From: Mytilus galloprovincialis
Taxonomy: Eukaryota > Mollusca > Bivalvia > Mytilida > Mytilidae
DNA length: 64,000 nucleotides
Direction: 5' to 3'
NCBI RefSeq assembly: GCF_965363235.1
Contig: NC_134840.1
Coordinates: 310,001-374,000, forward strand
The translations under genes and the position numbers were made by a program. Shown one piece after another: positions 23,906 to 35,200 of the stretch; position 1 is the stretch's first letter, and each line of letters opens with the position of its first letter. The notes under the pieces are model-generated. The model had not been told where the DNA came from. It worked only from the letters and a program-made list of their open reading frames with translations, and ran no database searches.

Positions 23906-25150
23906 TAACTGCTGGAATGACTACCATTTTATTGAACAATACAGAAATGAGGAATCTGAAGACATGTTTTTTGTTTGTTTTAAAAACCGAAGTTCTTCTA
24001 TTAAAGAAATTGACAACGGTTCCAATACGATGTGATATTTAAAAATAATACTAATATGCTGTTACATCTCTTCTATGTTCCACTACCAGTATATTACTGT
24101 GATATTTTATGACATATTTTATATACAAAAAATAAAGATTGGGCTGATAACGGTATTTTGTTGATTAATGATCTTGTAGATAATGAGGGTAAACTAATGT
24201 CTTTTCAGCAATGCAAAAATATGCATGAAATTAAATCTAGTTTAAAATGGAGTTATTCTCTTAAATATAATATCTCTAATGAAAATCTTTATACAGTTCA
24301 ATTCTACCAAATAATATAAGAATTTTTTTTTATCAAATAACGGACCAAAAGATGTGTATTATGTTTTCTTAGAAAAGGGCAATTCAAGGCCTAGCTGTGA
24401 AGATAAATGGTCTCTAAGATCAAACCAAAATAAAATGATTTAAAAAAAGCGCATAATACATGTATGTCTTTTTACGCCACAAAAAAAACTCTAAACTTCA
24501 TCGGTTCCAATACAGAACAGTGCACAGAATCATAGGCACAAATGAATTTTTATTTAAAATTAAGATAAAACAATCAGATAAATGTACTTTTTTATGAAGC
24601 TATTGAAGATCTTGAGAAAAATTTTAAACATGCCATAAAATATAAGATTGATGGATTGAACTTGGTGATTTGATTTATAACCAAACACAAATATTTATTC
24701 CATTCAATATAGATATTATTTATTTGGAAATTTAGGTAACAAAGGATATAATATGAGAACAAAACTTAATAATACTCCTTACAAAACTCTATATGTACAG
24801 AACAAAACTCTGTGAAAATAAGGTAAATTTTACAGGACTAAAAAACTACCTAAAAAAATCTCTTGCATTATAAAAGAATGTATTTTTTAAAAGAAACCGT
24901 TTTTACATGGCCAAGATCTGTTGGGACCCCTGGCTTCCAATTTTAGAGGAATAATTTTGATTATACAAAAATTAGGTACATTGTGTACCGGAATTACTTT
25001 CATGTACAATTCTTTACCTTATCCATATTGTCATCTACGTTATGATTTGATACTGTTATCTGTTGGCTTAAATGTAGGCTGAATGTTTTGTCTATGTTTA
25101 TAACTACATTTATGTTCGTCTAAGTTTTTACCTGTACGCAAAAATTTAAA
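23906..25150 (+). mobile_element. Dead LINE, C-terminal part of the ORF
   Basis: Broken open pieces on the plus strand read as the C-terminal part of a LINE polyprotein downstream of the reverse transcriptase core: WADNGILLINDLVDNEGK at about 24140-24193, then LQYRTVHRIIGTNEFLFKIK at about 24510, with a degraded cysteine-bearing stretch DKCTFYEAIEDLEK after it, and further broken pieces to about 24960. The RTxHRIxGTNEFLFKI block is characteristic of this region. The pieces lie in different frames with stops between them, so it is not functional. The 5' portion (RT and endonuclease) is absent, as expected of a 5'-truncated insertion. The 3' end is probably near 25150. Confidence 0.65.
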
Positions 25151-25984
25151 TAAAAAAATCCTTTGCAAACTATATTATGAATGCTGTAAGTAAAATATAT
25201 TTATCATTTTTTTACTTGATTTTTTTTTTGTTGCTTTTTCCAAAATTCTAAATTTCTGTGATTTTTTTTATTCTTTATTTTTTCTTATCTATTCAGATTT
25301 GTGGATCATTTAAGTTTATAATGTATTAGTTGGATATACTATAATTTATAAATGTATATATTACAGTTTAAAAAACTAACAAGTACTAACCAAATTGGTT
25401 ATATGCTATTAACGGTTAACGAGGACGGGATAGGGTACCGGTATTTGATGTATTCACTAACAAAGGTCGAAACTATCGATAAAGTATGATTTACTAAAAT
25501 AAGAAAAACAAATCAGTAAAGATAACGGTGAGGGTTTTGATTAGGGCAAAGGTTAGGGTTGAGGCTGAGGATTAGGGTTAAACAAATATAAGTACAACAA
25601 AAAGTATATTGCAAAGGCACAATCGCGTGTTTTTTTTACCAGTTGGAGTTTAAATGCGCCTTTCAACTGCTATTGCACACTGACATACGTTACCAGCTGT
25701 TAAACGTTAAAAAGATATTTATTTTGACATATGTTGTGTCTATTTCGTACAATTTTGCAATCCGAAGATATTGCGTCATAACTAGATATTTTTTGGTCTA
25801 TAACTATAATAAACATTTACTTGCATCATCCCTGTGTTTGTGGTTTAAAGGATATTCTAACACAGTGATAACTGCTGTACCCATATTTTGATTATTTCAT
25901 TTATTATGTCTGTTTTGTTCACGCATCAATGTAAAGATAAAGGAATTTGATGAGACTGTCGTAAAAGTGAGAGGTTTAGTGCTA
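25151..25984. other. Spacer with a short TTAGGG-like tract
   Basis: Positions about 25530-25585 carry degenerate GGGTTAGGG-type words, the opposite strand to the tracts at 2.9 and 3.7 kb, suggesting a worn Rep-E tail in minus orientation. An 82-residue frame at 25643-25891 has no recognised likeness. Confidence 0.4.
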
Positions 25985-26170
25985 TAAATCAGGTCACCAT
26001 TTTCTACATTTAAAAAAGCCTGTACCTAGTCAGGAATATGACAATTGTTGTCCATTCGTTTGATGTGTTTTGTCATTTGATTTTACCATGTGGTTAGGGA
26101 CTTTCCGATTGAATTTTCCTCGGAGTTCAGTATGCTTGTGATTTTACTTTTTCTATTACCATTGGCTGGA
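25985..26170 (+). repeat. Rep-F copy
   Basis: Contains 'aggaatatgacaattgttgt', 'tccattcgtttgatgtgttt' and 'ttttcctcggagttca'. Same family as 2598-2755, 31480-31725 and the minus-strand copies at 820-1000, 34290-34390 and 48545-48800. Confidence 0.65.
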
Positions 26171-26425
26171 AATATCCTAGGGATTTTCAGTTCACGTTTA
26201 ATATTCTATTAGCCGATGAAAAATATCTTATGCAATTTTACTAGAAAATCACGGAGGGAAAACACATAGAAAACATTTACGTTGCAATTCAAATTAGACA
26301 AAAAGAAATGCATGTTTCCATTAAATTGCTAAGATTGAATGTTTTACCTTAAATCTGGTTGTGAAAGTGTATAGCTTTGGAATATCTAGAAAGAGATGGA
26401 AAGAGGAGTTAAAAAAAACATTAAA

Positions 26426-26790
26426 AAGAGGGGCGAAAGATACCGAAGTAACAGTCAAATTCATAAATCGAAAATAAACTGACAACGCCACGGCTAAAAA
26501 TGAAAAAGACAAACAGACAAATTATAGTACACAAAAAACAACATAGAAAACTAAATATTGAGCTACAAGAACCCACCAAGAAATTGGGGTGATATCAGGT
26601 GGTACGGAAGGGTAAGCAGAGTCTGCTCAACAGATGATACTCGTCGTGATGCTCATGTTATTAAAAACACGGTAAAAAGTCTAATTTGGTAGATCACATT
26701 AATGAATAGGGAAGCGGATTAAAGTTACGACATAAAAAACATATCCGATATCATCTGTGAAACGGTTATTCAATAACGGCCAACAAATGG
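26426..26790 (-). repeat. Rep-A, long minus-strand copy
   Basis: Reverse-complement copy running from the Rep-A 3' words (right after 'aaagaggggcgaaagatacc') back to the 'aaccgtttca-a-atgatatc' block that is also present at 15200. Next to the 15140 copy this is the second most complete. Confidence 0.7.
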
Positions 26791-26985
26791 ATTTGTTAAA
26801 GATAATGAACTGAGACCTACTGTGAAGGACACCACATTGCTGAGAAGGATACATGTTACGTTTTCTGACTATTTAGTAAATAAATATGCATTTGTAAACA
26901 TTTCAAGGTCTGGGGAACCAAGACCAACCGTTCAAATATTAACAAAAGCGTTGTCATATTGATTGTCACTACACGATCCGTCTAT

Positions 26986-29022
26986 CACTGGTGGTAAGCG
27001 GATGGTCGTAACTAAAAGTTATGACCATCCGGAGATGGGAGACAACTCTAGGGATAAGTTTTTCTTTTCCGATTTTCGTGCAGTAAAATGTTCATTTGAG
27101 TCAAACCGCTTGTCTCATACATACTATTCGGTGGTTCGGAGATATTGAAACCAAATTTGATGCATTAAAACATTCCAATTTTCGTGAAATAGTCATTCAA
27201 ATTTCTCAAAAGCGGAGAATTCATTTTAAAACAAGAAACACAGCCTTGGTTATGATAATTCTTAGTTAGAAATAAAAAGCACGAAATGTATCAAATCATT
27301 TTTAATTACAAAATAAATTATTTTAAGGAAAGGCATTTTTAGTAAAATGGACATCAAATGAAATAACAGTATCCTGGTTTTTTTTCTTATTTAGATTTTG
27401 CATCTTTGTTAAAAATAAACATTGTAAAAACTTTTTGAGGATGTACTACTAGTTGATTTTTTTTAAAATCTACAATTTAAGATTGATACATTAAGTCGAA
27501 AGAGCATTAGTAAGGAGTCAAAATAATCTAAAAGTTGATATTGATAGGTTATGAAGGTCGTTATCTAGACTAGACCATTCCCGCGAATTCGCAGGTCCGT
27601 ACCTGAGTTAAAGAACATACGCTTTATTTTTAGCCTGGATTTTTAGAAGTCATTTTGTTATTTGGTGAAATCAAGCTGATAATAAGGTGGACAGTTATGT
27701 CCATTTCGAAGTCCATGAGTAGCGTGTAGCCATTCATACAATATAAACATATAACCTACACATAATGTTCAATCTGCATACCGTGGGGTTTGTATGTGAT
27801 AGTTGCCGCAGTACATTTAGTTCTACCTAAGTCTCTGACATATTAGCTTAAGTCTGGCTTCAAACTAGTATTTTATTTTACTCTTAAAGTCAGCGCGTGT
27901 AGAAGTGTAAAATATATATATCAACAATATTCCTACTTTCGAGAGATTAATACAATTTTCATTGCGACACAATGGATTCAGTTTTCATTCCGTACCAATA
28001 CTTAGAACTAATATCAATGATATACCGCTATATATAATCGTTATGTAATCGATAAACAATAGACAGCACGTTAAAAAATCCTGGGTTGAGTTCAATATCG
28101 TAGCTGCTACGTAGCTGCTATCAATATCTATGTAGCAACTAGTCTATAGCTACACGTTCAATAGTCAAAATCTACGTAGCACTATACCTAGCTGCTACGA
28201 TATTGAACTCAACCCAGGACTCCGAAGTGTATTTGTGGATTTAATTTCCGCATGAACCACCTAAAGCCGAATATTTGAAGGCCTATAGTTTATAAGAACT
28301 GCAATAGCTGATTAAAAGTTAACGATGATTGTTCAGAATTGTACGTTTAATAATTTCATCTGCCGACATGATTGCAGAAAAAAAATCTAAAAATAAAAAA
28401 AAAATATGAGGGAACACACGTGTATTTGATAATTTTATGCCCTAACGTACAGTAAAAAAATATTAATACTCAACCCAAACATACTTTTTTGCTTAATGCG
28501 AGTTGACAGTTTTCACTGTTCCTCCTAAATGATGAGCGTTTTGAATGCATCAGAACTGTGTGTGTTTAATAATTCTCTAGCTTAATTTCTGCATACTATT
28601 ATCATGGTAACAAAAATTATTGTTTGTAACAAATCATGTATGACATCTGAGTTTATTACTTTTACTTTTAAAATACATTAATAAAAGTTTGTCTAAATAC
28701 TCGAGTTACGGTCATCTTTCAAAGTTACGACCATCATCCAAAATATTATAGTTGAATTTAAGACCATCACACATTTAAAGTTACGACCATCATGCATGCT
28801 CCAACTTTTGAATGACTATTTTACGAAAATTGGAATGATTTTGTCTATCAAATTTGGTTTCAATATCAACGCACTCACGATAAGTGTATATGAGACCAGC
28901 GGTTTGGCTCAAATGAACCTTTTACTGCACGAAAATATGAAAAGAAAAACTTATCCCTAGAGTTGTCTCTCATCTCCGGATGGTCGTAACTTTTAGTTAC
29001 GACCATCCGCTTACCACCAGTG
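26986..29022. mobile_element. Foldback DNA transposon, 2037 bp, with 6-bp target duplication
   Basis: Terminal inverted repeats of about 217 bp (26986-27202 and 28805-29022) start CACTGGTGGTAAGCGGATGG and end with the reverse complement. They are flanked by exact 6-bp direct repeats GTCTAT at 26980-26985 and 29023-29028. Each TIR also carries an internal palindrome, GGATGGTCGTAAC...GTTA(T/C)GACCATCC. Subterminal 'ttacgaccatcat' words recur at 28733-28796. No transposase frame is visible, so it is non-autonomous. The interior has acquired another palindromic element (28079-28220). Family not identified; long TIRs with a 6-bp duplication do not match the common Tc1 (TA) or hAT (8 bp) patterns. 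Confidence 0.8.
28079..28220. repeat. Palindromic element nested in the foldback transposon
   Basis: Ends TCCTGGGTTGAGTTCAATAT (28079-28098) and the exact reverse complement at the right, with similarity continuing inward through CGTAGCTGCTA. The interior is built of repeated GTAGC/GCTACG words (tagctgctacgtagctgcta), so it folds in several registers. About 142 bp; no obvious target duplication. Confidence 0.75.
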
Positions 29023-29079
29023 GTCTATAGGTTACATTTCTGTGAATATCGACAATGCATTTGCCCCTAGGAACTCCCT

Positions 29080-29879
29080 TTACGACTAAAACTGTACCAC
29101 TTTAATTCAGAAATTTTGATTAATAAAAAAAAATCCTATCCTAGAATAAAAAGTTCATATGCATCAATTTTTTTCCAAAGGTCAACATATAGGGCTTTAT
29201 GGCATATTTTCAACGTTTATATGCCTCGAACTTCTCTGAGTTTAAACTTACACTACATGTCTTAACTACTCATATCTCGACTGTATGGTTACACCATATT
29301 CAAATATAAACAATCTACTCATTCATATTTACTGGTAACATTCCCAAGGTAAGTCTCTATGAGATGCAACATAGAAATCATTACTTAGAACCAGCATGTA
29401 AACAAAACTAATTATCTATGAATATTCTATATCTCTCAAAAAGAGTCGTGGTTTGAGAAACAGCTGCATTTACAGAGTGCAATCTTTAATTTATGTCATG
29501 TTGAAACTTCTAAATACATTTTTCTGGTGTTGATTACTTCTCTTTTGTACATTCTGATAGATACCAAAATGGAACCCTGAAAACCGAGACAAAATAAAAT
29601 GACTTATAGCTATCCTTACGATCATCACAACGTTTCTTTTTCTAACAAAAAATGCATTTTTCAATTATGTGCAAACAATTTTACCGCATGTTTCTTCCCG
29701 ATAAAGAATATAACTCCCGAAATAAGGCAGACGACTGTGGCAGGATTTAGCTTAACAGCGATAGTAAATATCTTTACCGCAATAAATTATAAAACTGTGG
29801 TCAAAAGTAAAATTCTTAAAAACTCTTTCTTTGCCTTACAGCGATAAAAAGAACAATTTTACCTAATCAGGTAGAATTC
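29080..29879. other. Spacer, nothing recognised
   Basis: An 82-residue plus frame at 29599-29847 has no splice context or recognisable motif. No repeat family was identified. Confidence 0.4.
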
Positions 29880-30560
29880 TGAAGTTAGGTGTTGGGATAA
29901 AGTATCATAAACCCTAACCTGACGCTTCCAAATTGTGATTTTGAAAAGTTCGTGAAAAAAAAATAATTTCGAAAATCCAATCGGTTACCCCTTAGCCGTA
30001 CTCGTTTCAAGACAAGTAAAGCCTTTAATATAAACAATTTTAGCAAATTTGGGGTTTTAGAAAGGATTGAGGTTTAAGTTTGGTTTATTGATAATGTTAG
30101 GGTTTGGGTTTTGTCAAAAGATGAGTTGGGGGATATACATAAATGGCAGAATATATTATGACTGGTAAAGCTTGTGTGTAAATATATAGAGTTAGGGTTA
30201 CGGTTATGGTAAGGCAGAACTTTTTTCCCAAATATATGCTAAGTACAGTGTGCTTGTGAATTCAGTTTTCCAACAAGTGTTAAATGGATTCGAATAAAAA
30301 TAGCGTATTACAGTTTACTACTTGCATTCCAAAAAGTAAAAAAAGCACTCTGAAGACGAGACGGTATTGTATCACTAAAGATAATAGGCGTACTTTCCGA
30401 CCCAACTGAAGAAGCGTTTTTGTTAGAGTGAAGCCTAATCCCGATATTAATCCCAACTCCGAAAATACAAAAGATAAAGACTCACGGTCCTCTTCATAGA
30501 CTTGCTAGTCCAAAAAAAAAACACCATGGAACCGATCAGACAATATGATCGTGTTGAAAT
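29880..30560 (-). repeat. Rep-E, minus-strand copy
   Basis: Reverse-complement Rep-E: 'ttagggtttgggttttg' and 'gagttagggttacggtta' at 30097-30205 are its telomere-like part, and 'agagtgaagcctaatcccga' at about 30427 is its leader. The order is inverted relative to 2440-3770, as expected. Confidence 0.6.
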
Positions 30561-30741
30561 GTGGGAGAGATTGACTGCAAAAATTAAATGGGTAGCCCTG
30601 ACCTCAACTGCGAAAAAATAAAAATCTGCGATTTGATCGTCGAAAAATATTGTACTAATGGGTGATATAATTAAATTTTAAATGTAATCATATTTGGATT
30701 GGGAATATACTAGTTTTATTAAAAAAAATTGAACACAACTT

Positions 30742-31135
30742 CCGTCGCAACTACAATCCCCTTTCTTTTCAGGAATGTGACCTACCGAATTAGACTATTT
30801 TCCGGATTTGTTATCACATAAGCAATAAGACTGGTACCACATATGGAGCAGGATCTGCTTACCCTTCTTGAACAACTGCGACCAACCCTTGTTTTTGAAG
30901 ACCTGTTGGTGACCTTTGCTGTTTTCTGTTCTATGGTCGGGTTGTTGTCCCATTTCCATTCTCCATTTTTTTATTTGATTGGGTTCGTGTTGCTAATTCG
31001 TCAGTTTTCTATGTCGTGTCATGTGTTTTATTGTTTGTCTGTTTGTCTTTTTTCATTTTTAGCCCGGCGTTGTCAGTTTACTTTCGATTTATGAGTTTGA
31101 CTGTCCCTTTGGTATATTTCGTCCCTCTTTCAAAC
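30742..31135 (+). repeat. Rep-A copy with a Rep-H scrap inside
   Basis: The outer parts are Rep-A ('tacaatcccctttcttttca' through 'ggtatatttcgtccctcttt'). Positions about 30899-30985 ('gacctgttggtgacctttgc' to 'cattctccatttttttat') are Rep-H words that interrupt Rep-A between 'cttgttttt' and 'gggttcgtgttgc'. This is either a nested insertion or a template switch during reverse transcription. Confidence 0.7.
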
Positions 31136-31479
31136 AATGTTTTATTGGTATGAATACTATAGTGCTACTGTCTGTTTACATTATAGGGTTAACCATGGTT
31201 TTAGGTAGCACAAATTAGAATACAAAAGGTTTATAATCTCTTATAAAACAAATACCTTACGATCTTTAAGCTGACGTGTTTCAGCATATACACTACAGTT
31301 CATGTGAAACTTGCCCTTCAGTTACAGGACTCCAACTATTTGGGTTGATTTAATATACATGTAGAAGTAAGCAATGAATGTGGTTGTTAAATTTGATATA
31401 TGATTTTTTTGTAAATTTTTGTTAAATATTTATTTGTTTTTGTTCTTATTGCGATTGTGTCACGGTTTTACCTATTATG

Positions 31480-31725
31480 TCTGTTTTATTCCCGCATCGT
31501 TATAAATATAATGCGACTGTAGTACAAGTGAAAGGTTTAGCGCTATATACCGGGTGCAATCCACTATTTTCTACATTTATAAATGCCTGTACCGAGTCAG
31601 GAATATGACAGTTGTTGTCCATTAAAACAATGTGTTTTATCATTTGATTTTGTCATTTGATTAGGGACTTTCCGTTTTGAGTTTTCCTCGGAGTTTAATA
31701 GTTTTGTTATTTTACGTTTTACTTA
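31480..31725 (+). repeat. Rep-F copy
   Basis: Contains 'gaggaatatgacagttgttg'-type and 'ttttcctcggagttta' words in the Rep-F order, preceded by 'gtacaagtgaaaggtttagc', which also precedes the copy at 25985. Confidence 0.65.
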
Positions 31726-31839
31726 ATAACTTACTAAGTCTTTAGTGTTTCATGTTGTTTCTTGTGTACAATTTTTAGGTCTGTTGTTTTTTGTTCATTT
31801 TAAGCCATTTTGTTGTCCGTAGTCAATGTTGATGAAAAA

Positions 31840-32130
31840 AACCTTGTTTGATATTAAATTGCAAGTAATTTTTACAGGGAAAAAACTAATTAAGGTATGT
31901 TTAAGAGCATGTATGTTTCGTTCATCAATGTATTGTATTATGTACATTTTGTAGGTAAGTAGGTAAGTAGCAGTATATTTTGATGTGACTGACTCTGAAT
32001 TAATTGAAAACTAACAAGCTAGAATATTCACATATAGTTGATTTATTCAAACATAGATATCGAAATTTATTTTATCATCATCTGTTTTAAGGTTACACAA
32101 ATTACCCTATTTTCCATTGTACAGCACAAA
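31840..32130 (+). repeat. Rep-L, shared 3' flank of gene A and the SET gene
   Basis: Similar in order to 49570-49850: 'gatattaaattgcaagtaa' at the left, 'atttattcaaacata-ata' in the middle and 'tctgttttaaggt-acaca' at the right. Both copies lie just beyond the 3' end of a minus-strand gene (gene A and the SET gene). It could be a shared mobile element or a remnant of a larger duplication. Confidence 0.5.
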
Positions 32131-32228
32131 CAGAGCGATATCGTAAAAAAACAGCAAACTTATACAAAAAAACTTTAACAAAACTGTTTTATTTACACTA
32201 TGGTACAGCCGAAGAGTAAATTCTTCGC

Positions 32229-35200
32229 TCAACATTTTGGACTTCTAACATTTTTCCTCTCTTTCTTGTCCTCTGACCTGTAAAAAAGATATGAAATGTT
32301 ACAAATGCATTACACTATAAAACATTGCATAACAATTTTCAATAATGTGGTCAATTGAATGAAATGTTAAGAGAGTTACAAATGAGGCAAAACTTCATTG
32401 TTAGACATACAAATCTATATTTCAGTATAAAACATACATTTTCAAGTGTTTGAATTTATCTTTTTTTTTGTTTTACGAAAAATTATTACACGTGTAATAC
32501 ACAATAAATAATCCATACCATTTTTCAATAATGTACTTAATTTTAAATTTTAAAATTAAATTTAAAAAAATTAAAAAATGTACGCAATTGTTTTCCATGA
32601 CACATACAATCCTATATTTTAGCATAAAGCATACCTTTTCAAGTTTTTGACTTTATCTTTCAGCTGCTTTATTGAAAATTCGTCCTCAATCCATATACTC
32701 AAGCGCTCACCAGTCAGTTTTAAGTTCTGCATTACATGATCGGCTGACGACCAGGTTGGATTGCAATTACTATTGTACTTTATTATGTATGTTGTTTGTT
32801 CATCTGTGAAATGTCCTGAAATTAAAGTCAAATGGGAATTATTTTATCATAAATGATAGCAACATTACGCAAATGAAATTAATATAGATAGAAATCACAA
32901 CCACGACATAAAGTACCTACACCTTATTGTTAGCCTGGTTTGTATTTTCGTATTGGTTTTTGATCATGCCATGCTGATAATAAGGTGGAAAATTTCATCT
33001 GCTTTCAAAATTAATCTGTTTGAGTACGTACTGATTTACTAACAATAATTGGCAATTATTAGATATAAATATTTGATCAATGAGTAGATGTAGTAGTGTC
33101 AACGTCTGTGTACTGTTGAAGTATAGGTGATGACGCGTGTAAATAACAAATCTCAAATAATACACAGTTTAGTGGTGTTCCTGACAGATTAGTTTACTGG
33201 TATAAATAGTTTTGGGATTGGTATCGGATTCGACCTGGAACATGTGATTTTTTTCCCAATGATAACTATGTAAACAACTTGAGGGCATTATGTGTCATTA
33301 TTTCTATTGATAATAAATAAAGATGATTTCTTGAATTGTCTTTTATAAGTCATGCCCGCTATCAAGTTGCCACTCATTCTTTTATTGGTATAGATGGCTA
33401 TTGGCATATGCTTTTGTATTATATAACAAACATACCTTTAGATTTGATCTTTGACTTCGATGAACTTGGTTTAGATGGTGTTTGGCTCGGGGTAAACAAT
33501 TTCGCTTTTACACTCATAGTGCCTGACAAAAAAATATGTTGGTTCATTTACTGATTGTTTCTTACCTTACGCAAACATCTGCTGACGATTATAATCCTTG
33601 TACGATCTTCCATTCATATTTGATCGTATTTACAAACGCATTTGTTTCCTTGTTAATTTTAGTCTTTTTAAAAAAATAATTAAGGAACAAATACATAACA
33701 TCTGGTTATATCAATACCAACAATCCTATACATTTTTTCTTTTTTTTGTGTTGAAATGGTACTGTATGGCAATTACAAGGCATTGTTGAACACTACACTT
33801 GATTTTAAATGTCTTAAAAACATATTTTGCCACAAATGCATGTGTCATCTTGTTTAATGAAATGCTTTGTAATTATTATGTCATCATTACCTTAATTTCC
33901 CATTAATAAACTTATAAATTATATAATAATAGTGATTACAAGTCGTTAACGATGAAACTACAAGATAACAAACCTTCCTTTACAAATTCTTTCTTGTCTG
34001 TTTGACAGAAGTTATGTTTGGTCAGCGGAATCACAAAACAAAAGATTTTTCGATATTTTTTGGTTTAAACATTCTAAGATAAATTAGTAGTTTAGATAAT
34101 TTGACCAATATACTCTAGTTTGTTTTACATACCAGTTGCTTTGGGTGTGTCGGACTGTTCCTTTGTTTTTAATTTCTGTAATTTGTGTGACTCTGTGAAT
34201 ACAAATTAGCAGTTAATTATCGGGAATTGTCATTTACAAATGCAATGACCAATTATCAGTTTTATCAAATTTATTGAAGTTCTAGTAAAAAGTAAAATCA
34301 CAAAATACTGAACACAAAGCAAAATTCAAACCCGAAAATCCCTAATCAAGTTGCAAAACCAAAAGCTCTAACACATCGAATGAATGGATTTAGGATGTCT
34401 GTATACTATTGTTTTTCTGTTTGTCTTTTTCATTTTTAGCCATGGCGTTGTCAGTTTGTTTTAGATTTATGAGTTTGACTGTCCCTTTGGTATCTTTCGT
34501 CCCTCTTTGAAATCAATTACTAATGTTATGCAGTACGATTTGTCCAGACGATTGCACTAAATCATGTGATTAAGCACGTTTTGGTTTTATATTCTGACCA
34601 TAGAATCGTAAATGTATTGTTTCAAAAATTATTAGCTTTTTCTATTATACGTACTTTGCAGTTCATCAAACACCTGTGTCAAGCTTTTTCCTAAAAAACA
34701 CAAATAGAAAATGTTGTTTTTCAATGTTGCTATCTACACATTACATGCAATTCAAAACACAATTCGCGCACCTAAATAGTCAATTATAATATATATTCTT
34801 ACTTTTTGGCTTGCCTTTGTCCGGAAGTATTGGTTCTAGTGGACTGTTTTCTCTTGGCGAAATGGTATGCTTTGAAGGAGGTGTCCAATTCACTGGTTCC
34901 ATAAATAACATTTCCATCTCTGTTGAAGGTAAAGTAGACTAGGTTATAAAATATAAAACTTGAAGATACATGTTAAAAGTATGCAAGGAAATACATTTGA
35001 TATACACACATTTCTCCCAAAACTGCTCTCCAAACATACTGTCTCTAAAAAAAGAGAATGTTGGTCAACTCATGAGTTCGATTCACTCGTGTATGTAACA
35101 ACGTATTTGATTTGACCAAAAGAAATCTAATAACTGCAAACATTTACTACATTTCATAATCGGTTATTATCACATTTATTCTGATATCAATTGTTAGCGT

